From the NCBI GenBank assembly GCA_003165235.1, contig PLSV01000146.1, positions 1-64,000 on the forward strand: a stretch of DNA of 64,000 nt, written 5' to 3'. Made by a program: the position numbers and the translations under genes. The notes under the pieces are model-generated. The model saw only the letters and a list, made by a program, of their open reading frames with translations, was not told the origin of the DNA and did not search any database. Positions 8,745 through 17,353 of the stretch are shown here, one piece after another. This DNA is from Syntrophobacteraceae bacterium. GTDB lineage: Bacteria > Desulfobacterota > Syntrophobacteria > Syntrophobacterales > Syntrophobacteraceae. How positions within the stretch are numbered: position 1 is the first letter of the stretch; the number at the start of each line of letters is the position of its first letter.

Positions 8745-8854
8745 AAGGCATCACGCGAACGCCCGACGCGCCAACGACAGACACCTGAGGGGATGCCTTC
8801 CGGGCTATGCATCACCGGTCGCACAGGGTGGTTTATAAGTGTATCATACGAGGA
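8744..8854 (+). repeat. Dispersed intergenic element, copy 1 (subtype I, 111 bp)
   Basis: Begins GAAGGCATCACGCGAACGCC at the stop codon of the ankyrin gene, contains the central box GGATGCCTTCCGGGCTATGC, and ends ATCATACGAGG ten bases before the ATG of the PilZ-HAD gene. The first box and the central box are inverted complements of each other (GGCATC/GATGCC), so they can pair. Homologous copies are at 16431, 35279, 47499 and 61658. Confidence 0.85.
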
Positions 8855-8863
8855 CATTTGCAA

Positions 8864-9937
8864 ATGGCCGCTTGGAAGCCGGGTACTGACAGAAGACAAA
8901 CGGAGCGATTCAAAGTCGCATGGGCCGGTACGCTCACCTGTCTTTGCCTGAACCATGAAGAAAATGTTGAGGTCACAGTTACGGAGGTCTCGACAAGAGG
9001 TGCGCGGCTGGAATTAAAAACTCTGAAAGTCGGCCCTTATCATATAGTGATTGGAAGCGAATCGAGCCGGTTTACTTTGAAGGTCAGCCTGCCCGAGGCC
9101 GCCCTATGGGCGCCGGTCAGAATAGTTTGGTACAGCACTGACCAGGAGAAGGATTCGTTTAATTTAGGTGTGATGTTTCTGCACGCATCCGAGGAGCACC
9201 GAGCGGCGATCCAAAGGCTACTGGCGGATGTGCGCCGGGAAACATCCCGCTCAGAGGAGAGGAAAACGGGATTGTATCGAGCTAAAGATTTTCGGGCCAT
9301 AATTCTGGATGTTGACGGCACGCTGCTGGACACTCTGCAGGATGTGGCCGATTCAATGAACAGCACGCTTCGCCATTTCGGATTTCCCGTCCACGAATTA
9401 GAAAAGTACAAGTATTTCATCGGGGAAGGCATGGAGACCTTTGTTAGGCGCTCCCTTCCGGATTCGGCCAAAACAGACCCCCGGCTGATATCCCAATGCG
9501 TCGAAATGATGCGGCAGACCTATGAGCGCAACTGGAATGTGAAAAGCCGGCCCTATCCGGGGATTCCGGAGCTTCTTGACGCGTTGACCGCGCGCGGCTT
9601 GAAGATGGCCGTGCTTTCCAACAAGCCCCATGAGTTGACGCTGAGGACGATAGAGGGGCTTCTGCCCATCTGGCGCTTCGAGGTCGTCATGGGCGAGAGC
9701 CCGTCCGTCCCTCGCAAGCCCGACCCTTCCGCAGCACTGGAAATTGCCAACCGGCTCGGAGTTGAGCCCGCCGGCTTCCTCTACCTCGGCGATACGGCCA
9801 CTGACATGAAAACCGCAAATGCCGCAGGGATGTACGCGGTCGGCGCGCTATGGGGATTTCGAAACGCCGAAGAGCTTATAGCAAGCGGCGCCAAAAAGCT
9901 CATCGCAAAGCCCGCCGAACTGCTCGAACTGCTTTGA
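8864..9937 (+). CDS. PilZ domain fused to a HAD phosphatase (phosphoglycolate phosphatase-like)
   Basis: A 357-residue two-domain protein. Residues 8-120 resemble a PilZ c-di-GMP receptor: RRQTERF supplies the basic RxxxR-type loop, TEVSTRGARLEL the [D/N]xSxxG strand. Residues 142-357 form a HAD hydrolase of the Gph type: nucleophile Asp149 in DVDGT, motif II VLSNKP, motif III Lys in PRKPDP, motif IV LGDTATD. Such phosphatases hydrolyse 2-phosphoglycolate or similar small phosphates. I infer that c-di-GMP may tune the phosphatase. The ATG at 8864 was chosen because it fits GAGGA supplied by the dispersed element. The first PilZ position is T/E rather than D/N, so binding is uncertain. Confidence 0.85.
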   Translation: MAAWKPGTDRRQTERFKVAWAGTLTCLCLNHEENVEVTVTEVSTRGARLELKTLKVGPYHIVIGSESSRFTLKVSLPEAALWAPVRIVWYSTDQEKDSFNLGVMFLHASEEHRAAIQRLLADVRRETSRSEERKTGLYRAKDFRAIILDVDGTLLDTLQDVADSMNSTLRHFGFPVHELEKYKYFIGEGMETFVRRSLPDSAKTDPRLISQCVEMMRQTYERNWNVKSRPYPGIPELLDALTARGLKMAVLSNKPHELTLRTIEGLLPIWRFEVVMGESPSVPRKPDPSAALEIANRLGVEPAGFLYLGDTATDMKTANAAGMYAVGALWGFRNAEELIASGAKKLIAKPAELLELL

Positions 9938-10237
9938 TGGAAATCAGAGCACATAAATCGGAGATCGGGTCAATGGGATTCGCTCGGGCTTCACATACCG
10001 CCATTGGTGCTTATTATTTTTTAGACTCGGTTGTTTCCGGTCTATATTACGAGCAACGAGCGTAGATTTCCCTTAATTGCAGGCTATCGCGCCCGATTGT
10101 CGCGCCGGCCCTGTTTTTGTGCTTGACGCGCGAGGATTTCGGTATCAAAAAGGACTTGATCTAAAATCCGAGAGTCTTTATTGTACGGCAACTGGTGCGA
10201 GACCGTTCAAAACTGCGGCATATTGGGGAAACAGCTT
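9938..10237. other. 300-bp intergenic region
   Basis: No coding or RNA gene is recognised. The stretch around 10120-10150 has a TTGACG followed by TATCAA at short spacing, too close for a normal promoter. GGGGAA at 10225-10230 is the ribosome site for the following transpeptidase. Confidence 0.4.
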
Positions 10238-11200
10238 ATGAGATTGAAAAGGGTTGCAGGGCTTTGGTTTTTTCTCATGTTCACCCTCCTGTTTTATTCT
10301 TTTGTCTTTGCTGAAGAAGATAAAGAAGAAGTATTCTCGGCAAGCGTTCAAAAATTCGAGTATCGCATCCCGGACCTGACCGTGGTAGGGTCTCCGAGGT
10401 GGTACAATATCAAACCCAAAGACACTCTGTTGGACATAGCGAGGCGAAACGGCCTGGGCTACAATTCCGTCGATCTCCTTTTTCCCAAAATGGATGCATG
10501 GATTCCGCCCAAGGGCAAACGGATTTTTATTCCGACCTTCTGGGTGCTTCCGCCCAGCCAGCATTATCAACTGGTAATAAATATCCCCGAGTTGAGGCTC
10601 TACTTTTTCGACCAGCGCAGTTCAACCGTTCAGACCTATCCGATCGGGATAGGCGACGAAGGATGGGAAAGTCCGCTTGGATCCTTTTTCGTAAATGAGA
10701 AGAGGCCAAATCCGTCCTGGTATGTTCCTGTTTCGCTCCAGGAAAAATATGGCATGGCTGTAATGCCGCCCGGCCCGGAGAACCCGCTTGGAGAATTCGT
10801 CATGAAGTTTTCGGCAGGCGCCTATGGAGTTCACGGGACAGCAATGCCCTGGGGGGTCGGTCGACTCGTAAGCCACGGCTGCATTCGTTGCTACCCCGAA
10901 CACATACGCATCTTGTATCCTCAGGTGCCGATTGGAACAAAGCTCGAGATCATCTACGAACCGCTCAAATTCGGCCAAAAAAACGGGCGGATACTTGTAC
11001 AGGCTTTTCCGGATGTTTATAAGAAAATTCCTGATTATGCTAGATATGCATTCGATAAACTGGCGCAATACCCCCTTGCAAAAGATGTGGATCAGAAGAA
11101 ATTCATGGTGGCGATGAGTCTGCAAAATGGAGTCCCCACGGATGTGACGCGAAACGCTTACGAAGACGACTCGCTCAAAGTGGCTGAAATGACACAGTAA
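10238..11200 (+). CDS. L,D-transpeptidase with LysM domain (ErfK/YkuD family)
   Basis: A 320-residue exported enzyme. Residues 1-25 form a signal sequence (MRLKRVAGLWFFLMFTLLFY). Residues 50-95 form a LysM peptidoglycan-binding domain (WYNIKPKDTLLDIARRNGLG). Residues 105-240 form a YkuD domain with the signature HGTAMPWGVGRLVSHGCIR, where Cys215 is the catalytic thiol. These enzymes make 3-3 cross-links in peptidoglycan or attach lipoproteins such as Lpp to it. The C-terminal 70 residues are not recognised. ATG 10238 is preferred because GGGGAA lies 7 nt upstream. An Ala-rich Lpp-like lipoprotein is encoded next. Confidence 0.93.
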   Translation: MRLKRVAGLWFFLMFTLLFYSFVFAEEDKEEVFSASVQKFEYRIPDLTVVGSPRWYNIKPKDTLLDIARRNGLGYNSVDLLFPKMDAWIPPKGKRIFIPTFWVLPPSQHYQLVINIPELRLYFFDQRSSTVQTYPIGIGDEGWESPLGSFFVNEKRPNPSWYVPVSLQEKYGMAVMPPGPENPLGEFVMKFSAGAYGVHGTAMPWGVGRLVSHGCIRCYPEHIRILYPQVPIGTKLEIIYEPLKFGQKNGRILVQAFPDVYKKIPDYARYAFDKLAQYPLAKDVDQKKFMVAMSLQNGVPTDVTRNAYEDDSLKVAEMTQ

Positions 11201-11529
11201 CAGGTGCGGCCTGGCTCACTCAGCCGGGGGGACGGGGATAGGTCATCCGTGCGCTTCCTTTGGGGCAAGAAAAGGAGCATCAGATTTCCCGGCGCCTCCA
11301 GTGTATATGGGGTAATGGTTGGACAAAAAATTTCTTGATTTTACAAAACAGGTGTCGTAGCATCTAGTTGTTTTGTTCCATGAAAGCAGCGTAGGTGGTT
11401 TAATACACTTCAAAAAGATCTATTTTGCTAATTTTGGATTCGAGAGGAGGTGGGGATAGCACAGACAGTAAGGAGGATTTTGAAAGTCACATGGTAGTTA
11501 ATCTGATCGGTTTCTAAGGAGGAAAGAGC
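11201..11529. promoter_or_regulatory. Intergenic region with a candidate promoter for the lipoprotein gene
   Basis: 329 bp with no gene. TTGATT (11335-11340) and TAGCAT (11358-11363) are 17 bp apart and could drive the lipoprotein gene with a leader of about 160 nt. A second purine-rich site (AGGAGGTGGGGA, about 11443-11454) lies in that leader without a start codon at a usable distance. Confidence 0.35.
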
Positions 11530-11784
11530 ATGAAGAGAATAGTAGCAGTTTTGTTTGTTGTTGCATTGGCTTTTACGATGATCTCCGGTTGCTGCGGCAC
11601 GAAGAGCGCTACGACGGATACTTACTCGAACTGTATGGATAAGTGTCAGTCAATCGAACAGTCATGTACAGCCAGCGCCAGAGCAGCCGAGGCTGCCGCG
11701 ATGAGGGCTGAGAACGCCGCTCGCAGAGCAGAAGCCGCTGCAGAGAAATGCGAAGCGATGTTCAAGAGACACATGAAGAAGTAA
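11530..11784 (+). CDS. Small Ala-rich (Lpp-like) lipoprotein
   Basis: An 84-residue lipoprotein. The signal peptide MKRIVAVLFVVALAFTMISG is followed by Cys21 in a lipobox (ISGC), so it should be lipidated and held in a membrane. The mature part ends in a 45-residue helix with Ala every third to fourth position (ARAAEAAAMRAENAARRAEA), an alanine-zipper coiled coil like that of Lpp, and a Lys-rich end HMKK. It contains several extra cysteines, which Lpp lacks. TAAGGAGGAAAGAGC before the ATG is a strong ribosome site and a strong terminator follows, so expression is probably high. Confidence 0.88.
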   Translation: MKRIVAVLFVVALAFTMISGCCGTKSATTDTYSNCMDKCQSIEQSCTASARAAEAAAMRAENAARRAEAAAEKCEAMFKRHMKK

Positions 11785-11805
11785 CTACCGCATTTATCTT
11801 CATGG

Positions 11806-11846
11806 AATGAACGGCCGGGGGACTTTCACCGGCCATTCTTTTTTTC
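11806..11846 (+). terminator. Rho-independent terminator after the lipoprotein gene
   Basis: AATG..GGCCGG (11806-11818) pairs with CCGGCC.ATT (11829-11837) around a loop of about 10 nt, followed by CTTTTTTTC. It ends the lipoprotein transcript and may also serve the convergent GNAT gene. Confidence 0.85.
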
Positions 11847-11852
11847 TGGGCG

Positions 11853-12338
11853 TCAGCGCTGCTTCGGCGCAGCCATTCTTTTCCTGAGCAGAATTTCATT
11901 CCAGCCCGGCTTTATCAGGTCCTCCAGGATCGCCATTTTCTCGAAACCTCTACTGCTGTAGAATTTTTGCGCCCTCAGGTTGAAAGAGGATACCGTAGCC
12001 CACAGGTTTGCCGGTTCATACCGGTCGCAGACCCAGTCGATGATCCGTCGCCCGGTTGCTTTGCCCCTAAATCCATCAAAGATGGCCATGAGTTCGATGA
12101 ACGGTCCAAAAAGCCACGGAGACCTCACTGACACAACCCCGCAGACATCTCCGGAAATCATTACTGCATAACGGCTGAGCGCCGGGTCTGCGTGCAGCAG
12201 ATAAAACTCGAAAGCCTCCGGCCTGTATTCCAGGGTGAGCCAGGGGTCCATCGAGCACAGTATCATGCTCATTGCGCCCACATATTCCGGTCTGAGAGGC
12301 GCAAGAGAAAACTGTTGTTCACCTTTGATCTCTTCCAT
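11853..12338 (-). CDS. GNAT-family N-acetyltransferase
   Basis: A 161-residue protein with the GNAT fold: strand-loop motif A at FDGFRGKATGRRIIDWVCDR (acetyl-CoA pyrophosphate loop R-G-K-A-T-G), then ANLWATVSSFNLRAQKFYSSRGFEKM, typical of motif B. The substrate cannot be told; the sequence loosely resembles RimI-like enzymes. It lies 9 bp after the stop of the cytochrome gene on the same strand, so they are probably co-transcribed. Confidence 0.85.
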   Translation of the reverse strand: MEEIKGEQQFSLAPLRPEYVGAMSMILCSMDPWLTLEYRPEAFEFYLLHADPALSRYAVMISGDVCGVVSVRSPWLFGPFIELMAIFDGFRGKATGRRIIDWVCDRYEPANLWATVSSFNLRAQKFYSSRGFEKMAILEDLIKPGWNEILLRKRMAAPKQR

Positions 12339-12347
12339 GGAAACAGA

Positions 12348-12674
12348 CTACCTGAAACTCAGGATATAGCCGGCAAGCGCTTCCTTGTCCTGGTCCGGCA
12401 GGGTCTTTATCTTTTCGAGCTGCCCGAGCATCATACCCCACTTTTCGCTCTCGATGAGCGGCTTCATCTGTCCTTCGAAAAATTTAACAAGCTTGGCCTT
12501 ATCGGAATAGGTTTGGACTATCTCCGCCAGTGATATGGCAGCGGCCTTTTTGTCAGGTTTGTGGCACATGCCGCATTTAAGCTCCACGAATATCTGTGCG
12601 CCGTCCGCAGCCCAGGTTCCTCCGCCGGCCGACAACGCGGTCACCAGGACCAGTATGGATAATATCAGCCGCAT
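12348..12674 (-). CDS. Small periplasmic c-type cytochrome
   Basis: A 108-residue protein with a signal peptide (residues 1-22, ending in TWA-AD) and one haem-binding motif, Cys34-Gly-Met-Cys37-His38. The likely distal Met is among the Met residues of KWGMMLGQL. The end DKEALAGYILSFR is typical of class I monohaem cytochromes. It should carry electrons in the periplasm. It is first in a two-gene unit with the GNAT gene, an unobvious pairing. Confidence 0.9.
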   Translation of the reverse strand: MRLILSILVLVTALSAGGGTWAADGAQIFVELKCGMCHKPDKKAAAISLAEIVQTYSDKAKLVKFFEGQMKPLIESEKWGMMLGQLEKIKTLPDQDKEALAGYILSFR

Positions 12675-12855
12675 TTACCTCTCCTCCGGGCATTTGATTG
12701 GCTTTTCGAATATATTAGTCCTAAAGAAACGAATCCAGCAGGAAGAAAGCGCTGGGGATTTGATCCTGTGATACCGGGCGCCGGGCGCATCGAGGAGCAT
12801 AGAGTTTGAACCCCTGTGGTGTTTATCCGGTATCCGGAGACCAATGCCCGGAAAG

Positions 12856-13530
12856 TCACCTCTTGGGCAACTGATCCAGATACCAGTCCATCGGGTCAAG
12901 CAGCGTAAAACCCAGCTCACGCAGGTGGTTTTTCACTTTAGATATGTTGTTGGTGAGAAGATACGGGAAAACTGCCCTTTTGCCTTCTTCCCACACCCTG
13001 GACACCAGGATGCTCCCGAACGGAACGCCCTGTTCGGTTATGGCGTCGACAATTTTTTTCATCTGACCCTGTTTGTTTTCGACCACAATACCGAGGAGGG
13101 CGCCAGGCTCCTCCAGCCCGAGCACGTTAACAAACGCGCGTGTCAGGTCCCGCACGGATATTATTCCGTTGAGCTTTCCATCCGGACCGACGACCGGAAA
13201 GGCGCCTACTTTCAGGTTCTGCATCATCAGGAGCGCGTCTTCCAGCGTCTGGGTCGGGGAGACGGTCACAAGGTTGGTGGTCATAATGTCTTTGACCTTC
13301 ATGGCCGCCAGCCGTCTTTCCTCGGTCGCTTTTTCAGCTTCGGAAAGAAGCGTCGAGGGCATGGCGCTTCTTATGTCCCGGTCGCTAACGATCCCAACCA
13401 GGATGTCATCTTCGACAACGACCGGCAGGTGCCTGATGCTGTTCTGGGCCATCAGGGTCTGCGCTGCAAGTATTCCCGTCTCCGGACTGACAGTTACAAC
13501 ATCCCTGGTCATCGATTTGTCAATGAACAT
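12856..13530 (-). CDS. Tandem CBS-domain protein with C-terminal ACT-like domain
   Basis: 224 residues. Residues 1-60 and 75-135 are two CBS motifs (MTRDVVTVSPETGILAAQTL; MTTNLVTVSPTQTLEDALLM), which together usually bind adenosine nucleotides. Residues 145-224 look like an ACT-type regulatory fold (GALLGIVVENKQGQMKKIVD), as in AcuB proteins. ATG 13530 is preferred over the upstream TTG because AGGGGGG lies just before it. It follows the deacetylase gene by 30 bp, reproducing the AcuB-AcuC pairing of acetoin-utilisation loci, so a role in controlling protein or acetoin-linked acetylation is plausible. Confidence 0.88.
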   Translation of the reverse strand: MFIDKSMTRDVVTVSPETGILAAQTLMAQNSIRHLPVVVEDDILVGIVSDRDIRSAMPSTLLSEAEKATEERRLAAMKVKDIMTTNLVTVSPTQTLEDALLMMQNLKVGAFPVVGPDGKLNGIISVRDLTRAFVNVLGLEEPGALLGIVVENKQGQMKKIVDAITEQGVPFGSILVSRVWEEGKRAVFPYLLTNNISKVKNHLRELGFTLLDPMDWYLDQLPKR

Positions 13531-13560
13531 ATGGCCCCCCTTCAAACTGAGTGTTAGCGC

Positions 13561-14511
13561 TTATAGGCCAAGCAGTATTTCGACATGATTTCTGATGAGC
13601 TTCGGAAGCAGATCCAGCGAATATCCCCCTTCGAGCACGGAAATGAGACGACCGTCGGCATACTGGACCGCCATTCCAAAAACCTTTTTCATTATCCAGG
13701 AAAAACCCTCCGTCGAGAGTTTAATGTCAGACATGTCATCTGCGGCGTGCGCGTCAAAACCCGCAGATACAAGGATAACTTCGGGCATGAATTCATCGAA
13801 CGCCGGAATCAGGTCCTGCATTATCTTGCGTCTGTATTCCGCATCGCCCTGTCCGGGAAGTATAGTAGAATTAAGAGTAGTTCCCAGTCCGGGGCCCGAA
13901 CCCTTTTCGAATTCGCGGCCCGTGCCCGGATACGCGAATGAAGGGTGTTCGTGAATTGAATAGAAGAAAACGTTGGGGTCCTCGGCAAATGTGTGCTGCG
14001 TTCCGTTGCCGTGATGGACGTCGAAATCGACGATGCCGATTCGCCCGGCGTTCCACCGGATTTGCAGATAACGGGCCGCGATCGCTACATTGTTGAAGAA
14101 GCAGAAGCCAAGGGCCTCATTCATTTCAGCATGGTGACCCGGCGGACGCACAGCGCAGAAGGCGTTATCGATCTTCCCCTCCATGAGCATATCGACTGCG
14201 TTGAGAATGCCGCCCACAGCGAGCAGGGCCGTTTCGTAGGTTTGCTGGCAGATCAGGTTGTCGGCGCTGTCCAGTTCGCCAAGATCGAGCAGGCAGGCTT
14301 CCTCGAACCTGTGTATGTACTTGGGCGAATGGACCTTCTCTACCCACTTTATTGCGGCGGCAGTGGCTGGGATAGGGATGAGTTTGGTAAGAAGGTCCGC
14401 CTCCTTCAGGCCGCGCAGGATCGCTGTCAGCCTCTCGGGAGCTTCCGGGTGCCCCGGCCCGGTCTTGTGCAGCATGAATCTTTCGTCATAAAGCAACCCC
14501 GTTCTTCTCAT
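13561..14511 (-). CDS. Histone deacetylase-family amidohydrolase (AcuC-like)
   Basis: A 316-residue zinc-dependent deacetylase of the HDAC/AcuC/AphA family. Active-site motifs are RPPGHHAE (the His-His charge relay), DFDVHHGNGTQ (zinc-binding Asp and His) and SAGFDAH (zinc-binding Asp). The start ERFMLHKTGPGHPEAPERL is the usual family opening. It could remove acetyl groups from protein lysines or small amines. ATG 14511 has GAGGGA just upstream and is preferred to the start at 14538. The CBS/ACT gene follows 30 bp downstream, as acuB and acuC do in Bacillus. Confidence 0.93.
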   Translation of the reverse strand: MRRTGLLYDERFMLHKTGPGHPEAPERLTAILRGLKEADLLTKLIPIPATAAAIKWVEKVHSPKYIHRFEEACLLDLGELDSADNLICQQTYETALLAVGGILNAVDMLMEGKIDNAFCAVRPPGHHAEMNEALGFCFFNNVAIAARYLQIRWNAGRIGIVDFDVHHGNGTQHTFAEDPNVFFYSIHEHPSFAYPGTGREFEKGSGPGLGTTLNSTILPGQGDAEYRRKIMQDLIPAFDEFMPEVILVSAGFDAHAADDMSDIKLSTEGFSWIMKKVFGMAVQYADGRLISVLEGGYSLDLLPKLIRNHVEILLGL

Positions 14512-14654
14512 CCTGTTTCCCTCATATCCAGTGTCCACCCGAAAACGCCGGATAAACGCAGGAGCATCTCACCTTTTGAACGCAGGAGAATTTCAACTTA
14601 ACAGACACTGGAGGAAAGGAAAAAGATTCTTGCTCCCCGCACTGTGATATCAAC

Positions 14655-15965
14655 TCACGGAACCCGCAATTTCTGTCCTGGTTGCAGGTCGTTTGATTTC
14701 AGCTTATTGGCGGATTTCAGCTCCTGCGTGCTTATTTGGTAGCGCTGGGCAATAGCCGAGAGGCTATCCCCCTTCTTGACCCGGTAAATCTTCTCCCTGG
14801 CTTTTTGTTTCGCTTTGGGTGAATCGGCCTTCGCCGATGGAATGGCCGCTGCGATCCGCGACGGAGAGGACGCAGAAGCCGGGGTCACGTCCGGTGCGCC
14901 GGGATCCGGGAATTCCGTCCCCTGTGCCGTAGAGTTTTCCGGGCTTACCGTCCGGGCAGGGACGTCATTTCCGGCTCTTAAGTTAAGCTCGAGAGTCTTG
15001 CCTGTCCCCAGCGGCAGATTGATTTCATGATTGCCTGCGGGGATATCGTCCGACCGGAAAATCGGGTTGAGACGCTTGATTTCGCGGTAGGTTGTGCCGG
15101 CTGCGTTGGCTATCGTCTGAATCGGCATGGGCCTGGACAATGATACGGTCACGCGGTCCAGTCTGAATTCCTGGTATCCCCACCCTTTGGGCAGGTCGTA
15201 CCCGTACTGATTAGGATTACTCAGCACCGCCTTTACTGCGAGAATTCGAAAAACGTAGCGCTCGGTTTCCTGAGGAAGCCTCATATCGTAGTAGTCGCGA
15301 ACGCCCTGAATGCGAGATTCGTCAAGGATGCGCTTGTCCCCGCAGTTATAGGCCGCAATGGCCAGAGACCAGCTATGATATTTTTTGTACAGGTCGCTCA
15401 ATAAAAGAAAGGCGCTCTCCGTAGAGCGTTCAAAATCGTACCTCTTATCGACCGATCCTCTCCGCTCCAACCCGTAAGCCGCTCCAGTGCCTGGCATAAA
15501 TTGCCACGGCCCGGCCGCCCCCTTGGGAGAGCACGCATTTGGAAGCAGGTCACTTTCCACAATGGCCACGTACTTCAAATCGTCAGGCAAATTATAGTGA
15601 TGGAGCCGCTCTTCGATTGCCGGGAAATAACGCTCCATCCTCTTCAACCAGAGATAGACCTGAGCATGATTATAGACAACCAGCGTGAATTCCTTGTCGA
15701 AACGCTCATACACATCCTGCCTTTCCAGGGGGACAGGCTCGCCGCACAGGTCCATGCTGTTTGGCGGGGGGACGTAGGGAACGTTTATGGACGCGACAGC
15801 AACACCGGCCGGGGCAGGCGTCTTACGGCTTTCCATGACATGGACGGCGGCAGGTTGTTGCGCTGTATCCGCCGTTTGCAATGACGCGCAGCCGCAGACC
15901 CCAAGAATTAATCCCACAGCGGCCGCAGCAGCTCCCAATCTTACTGTTTGACGCCTGCCTTTCAT
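14655..15965 (-). CDS. mltD: Membrane-bound lytic murein transglycosylase D-like lipoprotein
   Basis: 436 residues. The signal peptide ends in a lipobox (GVCGC, lipidated Cys about 26). A lytic transglycosylase SLT domain spans about 125-260: catalytic Glu in AIVESD, then SPKGAAGPWQFMPGTGAAYG and LAIAAYNCGDKRI. A divergent LysM follows (PIQTIANAAGTTYREIKRLN), then an Ala/Pro/Ser-rich linker and a clear C-terminal LysM (YRVKKGDSLSAIAQRYQIS). It cleaves peptidoglycan glycan strands at the outer membrane. It lies 37 bp downstream of ndk on the same strand and is probably co-transcribed with it. Confidence 0.92.
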   Translation of the reverse strand: MKGRRQTVRLGAAAAAVGLILGVCGCASLQTADTAQQPAAVHVMESRKTPAPAGVAVASINVPYVPPPNSMDLCGEPVPLERQDVYERFDKEFTLVVYNHAQVYLWLKRMERYFPAIEERLHHYNLPDDLKYVAIVESDLLPNACSPKGAAGPWQFMPGTGAAYGLERRGSVDKRYDFERSTESAFLLLSDLYKKYHSWSLAIAAYNCGDKRILDESRIQGVRDYYDMRLPQETERYVFRILAVKAVLSNPNQYGYDLPKGWGYQEFRLDRVTVSLSRPMPIQTIANAAGTTYREIKRLNPIFRSDDIPAGNHEINLPLGTGKTLELNLRAGNDVPARTVSPENSTAQGTEFPDPGAPDVTPASASSPSRIAAAIPSAKADSPKAKQKAREKIYRVKKGDSLSAIAQRYQISTQELKSANKLKSNDLQPGQKLRVP

Positions 15966-16002
15966 CTGTAACCCTCTCCTTGCCTGTTTCTGATGCCTGC
16001 CT

Positions 16003-16419
16003 TCAGTGCTGGATTTCGAGATCGTTGAAGAAGAACTTTATTTCCTGAGCGGCCGTCTCAGGGCCGTCAGAACCATGGACAATGTTTTTTTCGACATCGC
16101 TCGCAAAATCGCGCCTGATCGTACCCGGTAAGGCTTCTTTGGGGTTGGTGGCCCCCATAAGCTCCCGGTTTCTCTGGATGACATTTTCTCCTTCGAGCAC
16201 CATCGCAATGATCGGCCCCGACGTCATAAATTCCGTAAGCGAGCTGTAAAAAGGCCGCTCCCTGTGGACCGCGTAAAACATCCCGGCATGGTCCAGGGTG
16301 AGCCGCACCATCTTCATAGCGCAAATTTTGATACCGGCCTGCTCAAGACGCCTTATGACCTCTCCAGCCAGCCCCTTGCCGACTCCATCGGGCTTGATTA
16401 TCGAAAGCGTCCTTTCCAT
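16003..16419 (-). CDS. ndk: Nucleoside diphosphate kinase
   Basis: A 138-residue Ndk that equilibrates nucleoside di- and triphosphates by way of phosphohistidine. The start [15 protein letters not shown] and the active-site His115 in [14 protein letters not shown] are diagnostic, and the length is normal. The ATG is preceded by CGAGGAAGGGGGTTCG; the first part of this is the end of a dispersed element, so the element may supply part of the translation start. mltD follows 37 bp downstream. Confidence 0.98.
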   Translation of the reverse strand: MERTLSIIKPDGVGKGLAGEVIRRLEQAGIKICAMKMVRLTLDHAGMFYAVHRERPFYSSLTEFMTSGPIIAMVLEGENVIQRNRELMGATNPKEALPGTIRRDFASDVEKNIVHGSDGPETAAQEIKFFFNDLEIQH

Positions 16420-16430
16420 CGAACCCCCTT

Positions 16431-16558
16431 CCTCGTATGATAGATTTATATAGCACCCAACCGAAAAAAATAACCCCTCTACGTCGTGCGAGCGCGTAGC
16501 GGGCAGGCCGACCGCGCGATACGTCTATCTGGCGCGTTAGGCGTTCGCGGGAGGCCTA
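16431..16558 (-). repeat. Dispersed intergenic element, copy 2 (subtype II, 128 bp), upstream of ndk
   Basis: Read on the minus strand it begins AGGCCTCCCGCGAACGCC, carries AACGCGCC and GCGCG arms, the box GGCCTGCCCGCTACGCGC, a T-run, then GTGCTATATAAATCTATCATACGAGG, ending about 11 nt before the ndk ATG. It is nearly identical to copy 5 (61658-61785) along its whole length. Confidence 0.88.
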
Positions 16559-16780
16559 GTATCGCGAGCAAAAATCATGAAAAACGGAAACCGAGGCGCC
16601 AGGAACGGGAAGCCTGAAGCTCATGAGCCAAAAGCGCGACCGATCTTTTGCTCCGTGCTTCCTGTTTCCATCCTTTGCCTCGCAATCTCCCCAATTGAAC
16701 GTTACACGTTTACATCACAGAAGACACAGATGTCCAACCGAAATCTGAGGGGGCGGTTCAATGACGACGCCCTGTGTTGC
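16559..16780. other. Intergenic region with an imperfect hairpin
   Basis: Between the element upstream of ndk and the Uma2 gene. It contains CCAGGAACGGGAAGC (16598-16612) and, about 60 bp later, GCTTCCTGTTTCC (16659-16671), forming an imperfect inverted repeat similar in wording to that after acpP (6024-6105). No gene is seen. Confidence 0.4.
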
Positions 16781-17353
16781 TTATTTTGTCCTCTCCAACC
16801 AAAGATTGCTCAGGTCGATTTCTGTTTCCTGAAATGGTTCCGCACGCACTTTGTCGTCCTCGACAAAGGAACCCGCCACCATCCATCTGCCGGATTCGAG
16901 TCGGAATACGTCCAAAGTTCCAGCAATGGGATCGATGAGCCAGAAATGTTTCACTCCATTTTGGCCGTACAGCCGCATCTTTTTGATTTTGTCCAGGCGG
17001 AGGGCGCCGGGTGAGAGAACCTCGCACACCCAATCCGGATGGGCAGAAATCCAGTTGGTCTCTTCGGACGACGGAAAACGCTCCTTTTTCCATCCTGCCA
17101 GGTCAGGAACAAGGATATTTTCTCCCATCTTGATTTCAGGTCCAATGAGGATGATCCATCCGCCGGGCCCTCCACCCCGCCCGAATTGATAGGACGGCCC
17201 CAGCTCGCTTCCCAGTACGGAGGCAGCATACACGTGATGCCTGGATGGCCGCGGGGTGACGATCAGGTCGCCGTCGATGATTTGGCCGGTCATGTTTTCC
17301 GGGATATTATAAAGATCGTCATAATCAGCCTTCTTCTTTGCCTCTTCAGCCAT
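16781..17353 (-). CDS. Uma2-family (DUF820) putative restriction endonuclease-fold protein, paralogue 1
   Basis: 190 residues of the Uma2/DUF820 family, which has a PD-(D/E)xK nuclease fold but mostly unknown function. Seen are YDDLYNIPENMTGQIIDGDL, the acidic pair in NILVPDLAGWKKERFP and WVCEVLSPGALRLDKIKK (candidate metal ligands Asp and Glu plus Lys), and KHFWLIDPIAGTLDVFRLE. A paralogue of about 60% identity lies at 39644-40207. These genes are common in cyanobacteria and multicellular or anaerobic lineages and often occur in many copies per genome. It is a single-gene unit. Confidence 0.85.
   Translation of the reverse strand: MAEEAKKKADYDDLYNIPENMTGQIIDGDLIVTPRPSRHHVYAASVLGSELGPSYQFGRGGGPGGWIILIGPEIKMGENILVPDLAGWKKERFPSSEETNWISAHPDWVCEVLSPGALRLDKIKKMRLYGQNGVKHFWLIDPIAGTLDVFRLESGRWMVAGSFVEDDKVRAEPFQETEIDLSNLWLERTK

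Noticed and set aside
8744-8854. Riboswitch upstream of the PilZ-HAD gene
   Set aside because: The same sequence occurs before functionally unrelated genes, so ligand-specific control is unlikely; a dispersed element explains it better.
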